A DNA stretch of 64,000 nt from Lepidostoma basale (taxonomy: Eukaryota; Arthropoda; Insecta; Trichoptera; Lepidostomatidae). Position numbers and translations under genes: made by a program. Position 1 is the stretch's first letter. Each line of letters opens with the position of its first letter. The notes beneath the pieces are model-generated. The model worked only from the letters and a program-made list of their open reading frames with translations. It had not been told where the DNA came from and made no database searches. The stretch covers positions 3,192,501-3,256,500 of the forward strand of contig JAHDVF020000016.1 in the NCBI GenBank assembly GCA_022606425.2, written 5' to 3'. Shown piece by piece: positions 63,280 through 64,000 of this stretch.

Positions 63280-64000
63280 TTTTGGGGGTACAAATAAGTT
63301 CTCGCTGTTTTTCTTATCGAACTTGTATTTTTTTATATACACATATAGCAATATTGAATACAGTTTTATTTTAAAGTTAAACCTTCAACCTCAAAACGTT
63401 AGTATGTGTTGAATAGTCAAACGGTAAAGAACATTTTTTACATCGCCTCAAACATGTCGGATTTCGTACCAAAAAAACGTTTTACGGGGAATTTTGTTAC
63501 ATTATTATATCCAAAACCAATCTGCAGCGGAAGCACATCGAATTCTTGTTGCTACTTACGGCAACCATGTACTATTAGAAACAACGTGTAGAGATTGGTT
63601 TTAACGTTAAAAAAAATTACCTCGAAGATAACGAGCGTTACGGCGCACCGAAAAAAATTTAAGACACGAGAAGAACTTGCAGAATCATTAGGAGTTGAAT
63701 AACAAATAATTTCAAAACGATTTAAAGACTTATTAAAAAAGAAGGAAATTGGGTTCCGTATGAATTGAAGCCGAGAGATGTTGAACGGTGCTTTTTTACC
63801 GGCAAACAATTGCTTCAAAGACAAAAAAGAAAGAGTTTTCTGCATCATATCGTGACTGGTGATGAAAAATGGATACGCTACGACAATTCAAAGCTGGAAA
63901 AATCATGAGAAAAGCCTGGTCATGTTTCGACATCAACAGCAAAGCCAATAATCCGTGGCTCCAAGGTCATGCTCTGTATCTGGTGGGGATCAGCTCGGTG
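63280..64000 (+). mobile_element. mariner element, left part (cut by window edge)
   Basis: Left end TTTTGGGGGTACAAATAAGT then TCTCGCTGTTTTTCTTATCG, a mariner-type inverted terminal repeat, with TA at 63278-63279. Transposase remnants run to the last base of the window, so the right end is outside. Confidence 0.8.
63454..64000 (+). pseudogene. mariner transposase, frameshifted, incomplete
   Basis: ATG 63454 opens MSDFVPKKRF. Repeated frameshifts follow, but blocks are readable in different frames: AEAHRILVATYG-like (about 63530-63570), LLETTCRDW-like, GAPKKFKTRELAESLG-like (63640-63700), NWVPYELKPRDVERCFF (63745-63795), QRQKRKSFLHHIVTGDEKWI (63815-63875; D of TGDE is catalytic Asp 1), and a KVMLCIWW-like end. 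A different subfamily from the two complete mariners in the window. Confidence 0.8.

Noticed and set aside
63448..63465. AACATGTCGG resembling the hammerhead AT-GTC end
   Set aside because: It is the start codon region of the mariner transposase.

Overview
This is AT-rich, repeat-dominated arthropod nuclear DNA, most likely from an insect. The evidence is: seven exact copies of the insect-type telomere unit TTAGG at 5204-5241; four mariner/IS630-class transposons; many 5'-truncated non-LTR retrotransposons with RTE-, Jockey- and CR1-like reverse transcriptase C-termini; tRNA-derived SINEs; a Helitron with typical insect ends; and a hAT-type MITE. Several repeats resemble ones common in Lepidoptera, but I cannot fix the order. 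There is no bacterial-style gene, operon, rRNA, intact tRNA or CRISPR array.

Only one piece looks like a host gene: a GC-rich exon on the minus strand (26549-26660) with an ATG, 37 codons and a consensus splice donor. If it is real, sequence to its left is intronic. Everything else I can name is mobile DNA, its decay products, or sequence in which I see nothing.

Layout. 0-9 kb: retroelement ends, the telomeric array, a hAT MITE, and two 'family A' LINE ends. 9-26 kb: more family A copies, interrupted SINEs, an IS630/Tc1 element (14.0-15.6 kb), a ~127-bp tandem array, a mariner (18.0-19.3 kb), and a Jockey/CR1-like pol fragment that keeps FADD (24.0-25.1 kb). 26-29 kb: the host exon and a nearly intact mariner (27.2-28.5 kb). 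28.9-56 kb: a dense field of hammerhead-ribozyme-like motifs and palindromes, a 2.4-kb Helitron (38.5-40.9 kb) carrying nested retroelements, and a GIY-YIG endonuclease fragment of a Penelope-like element. 57-64 kb: LINE ends, a SINE, and a mariner cut by the window edge.

The most interesting content is the hammerhead field. About 20 sites keep the arrangement CUGANGA / stem II / GAAAC / very short stem III / GUC or GUU, in at least seven families that share the core but not the stem sequences. The best copies (3549-3588, 31143-31198, 36133-36172, 37779-37821) keep every core element, and three of these four also have a perfectly paired stem I. Eight loci carry two motifs in divergent orientation at the centre of an imperfect palindrome. 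One 150-bp module is flanked by an 11-bp target-site duplication inside a LINE copy, so at least one family has moved as a discrete unit. Hammerheads of this minimal type are known from Penelope-like elements and retrozymes, and a Penelope-type GIY-YIG remnant is present here. The divergent-pair layout and the number of families in one locus are, as far as I can tell, not standard descriptions.
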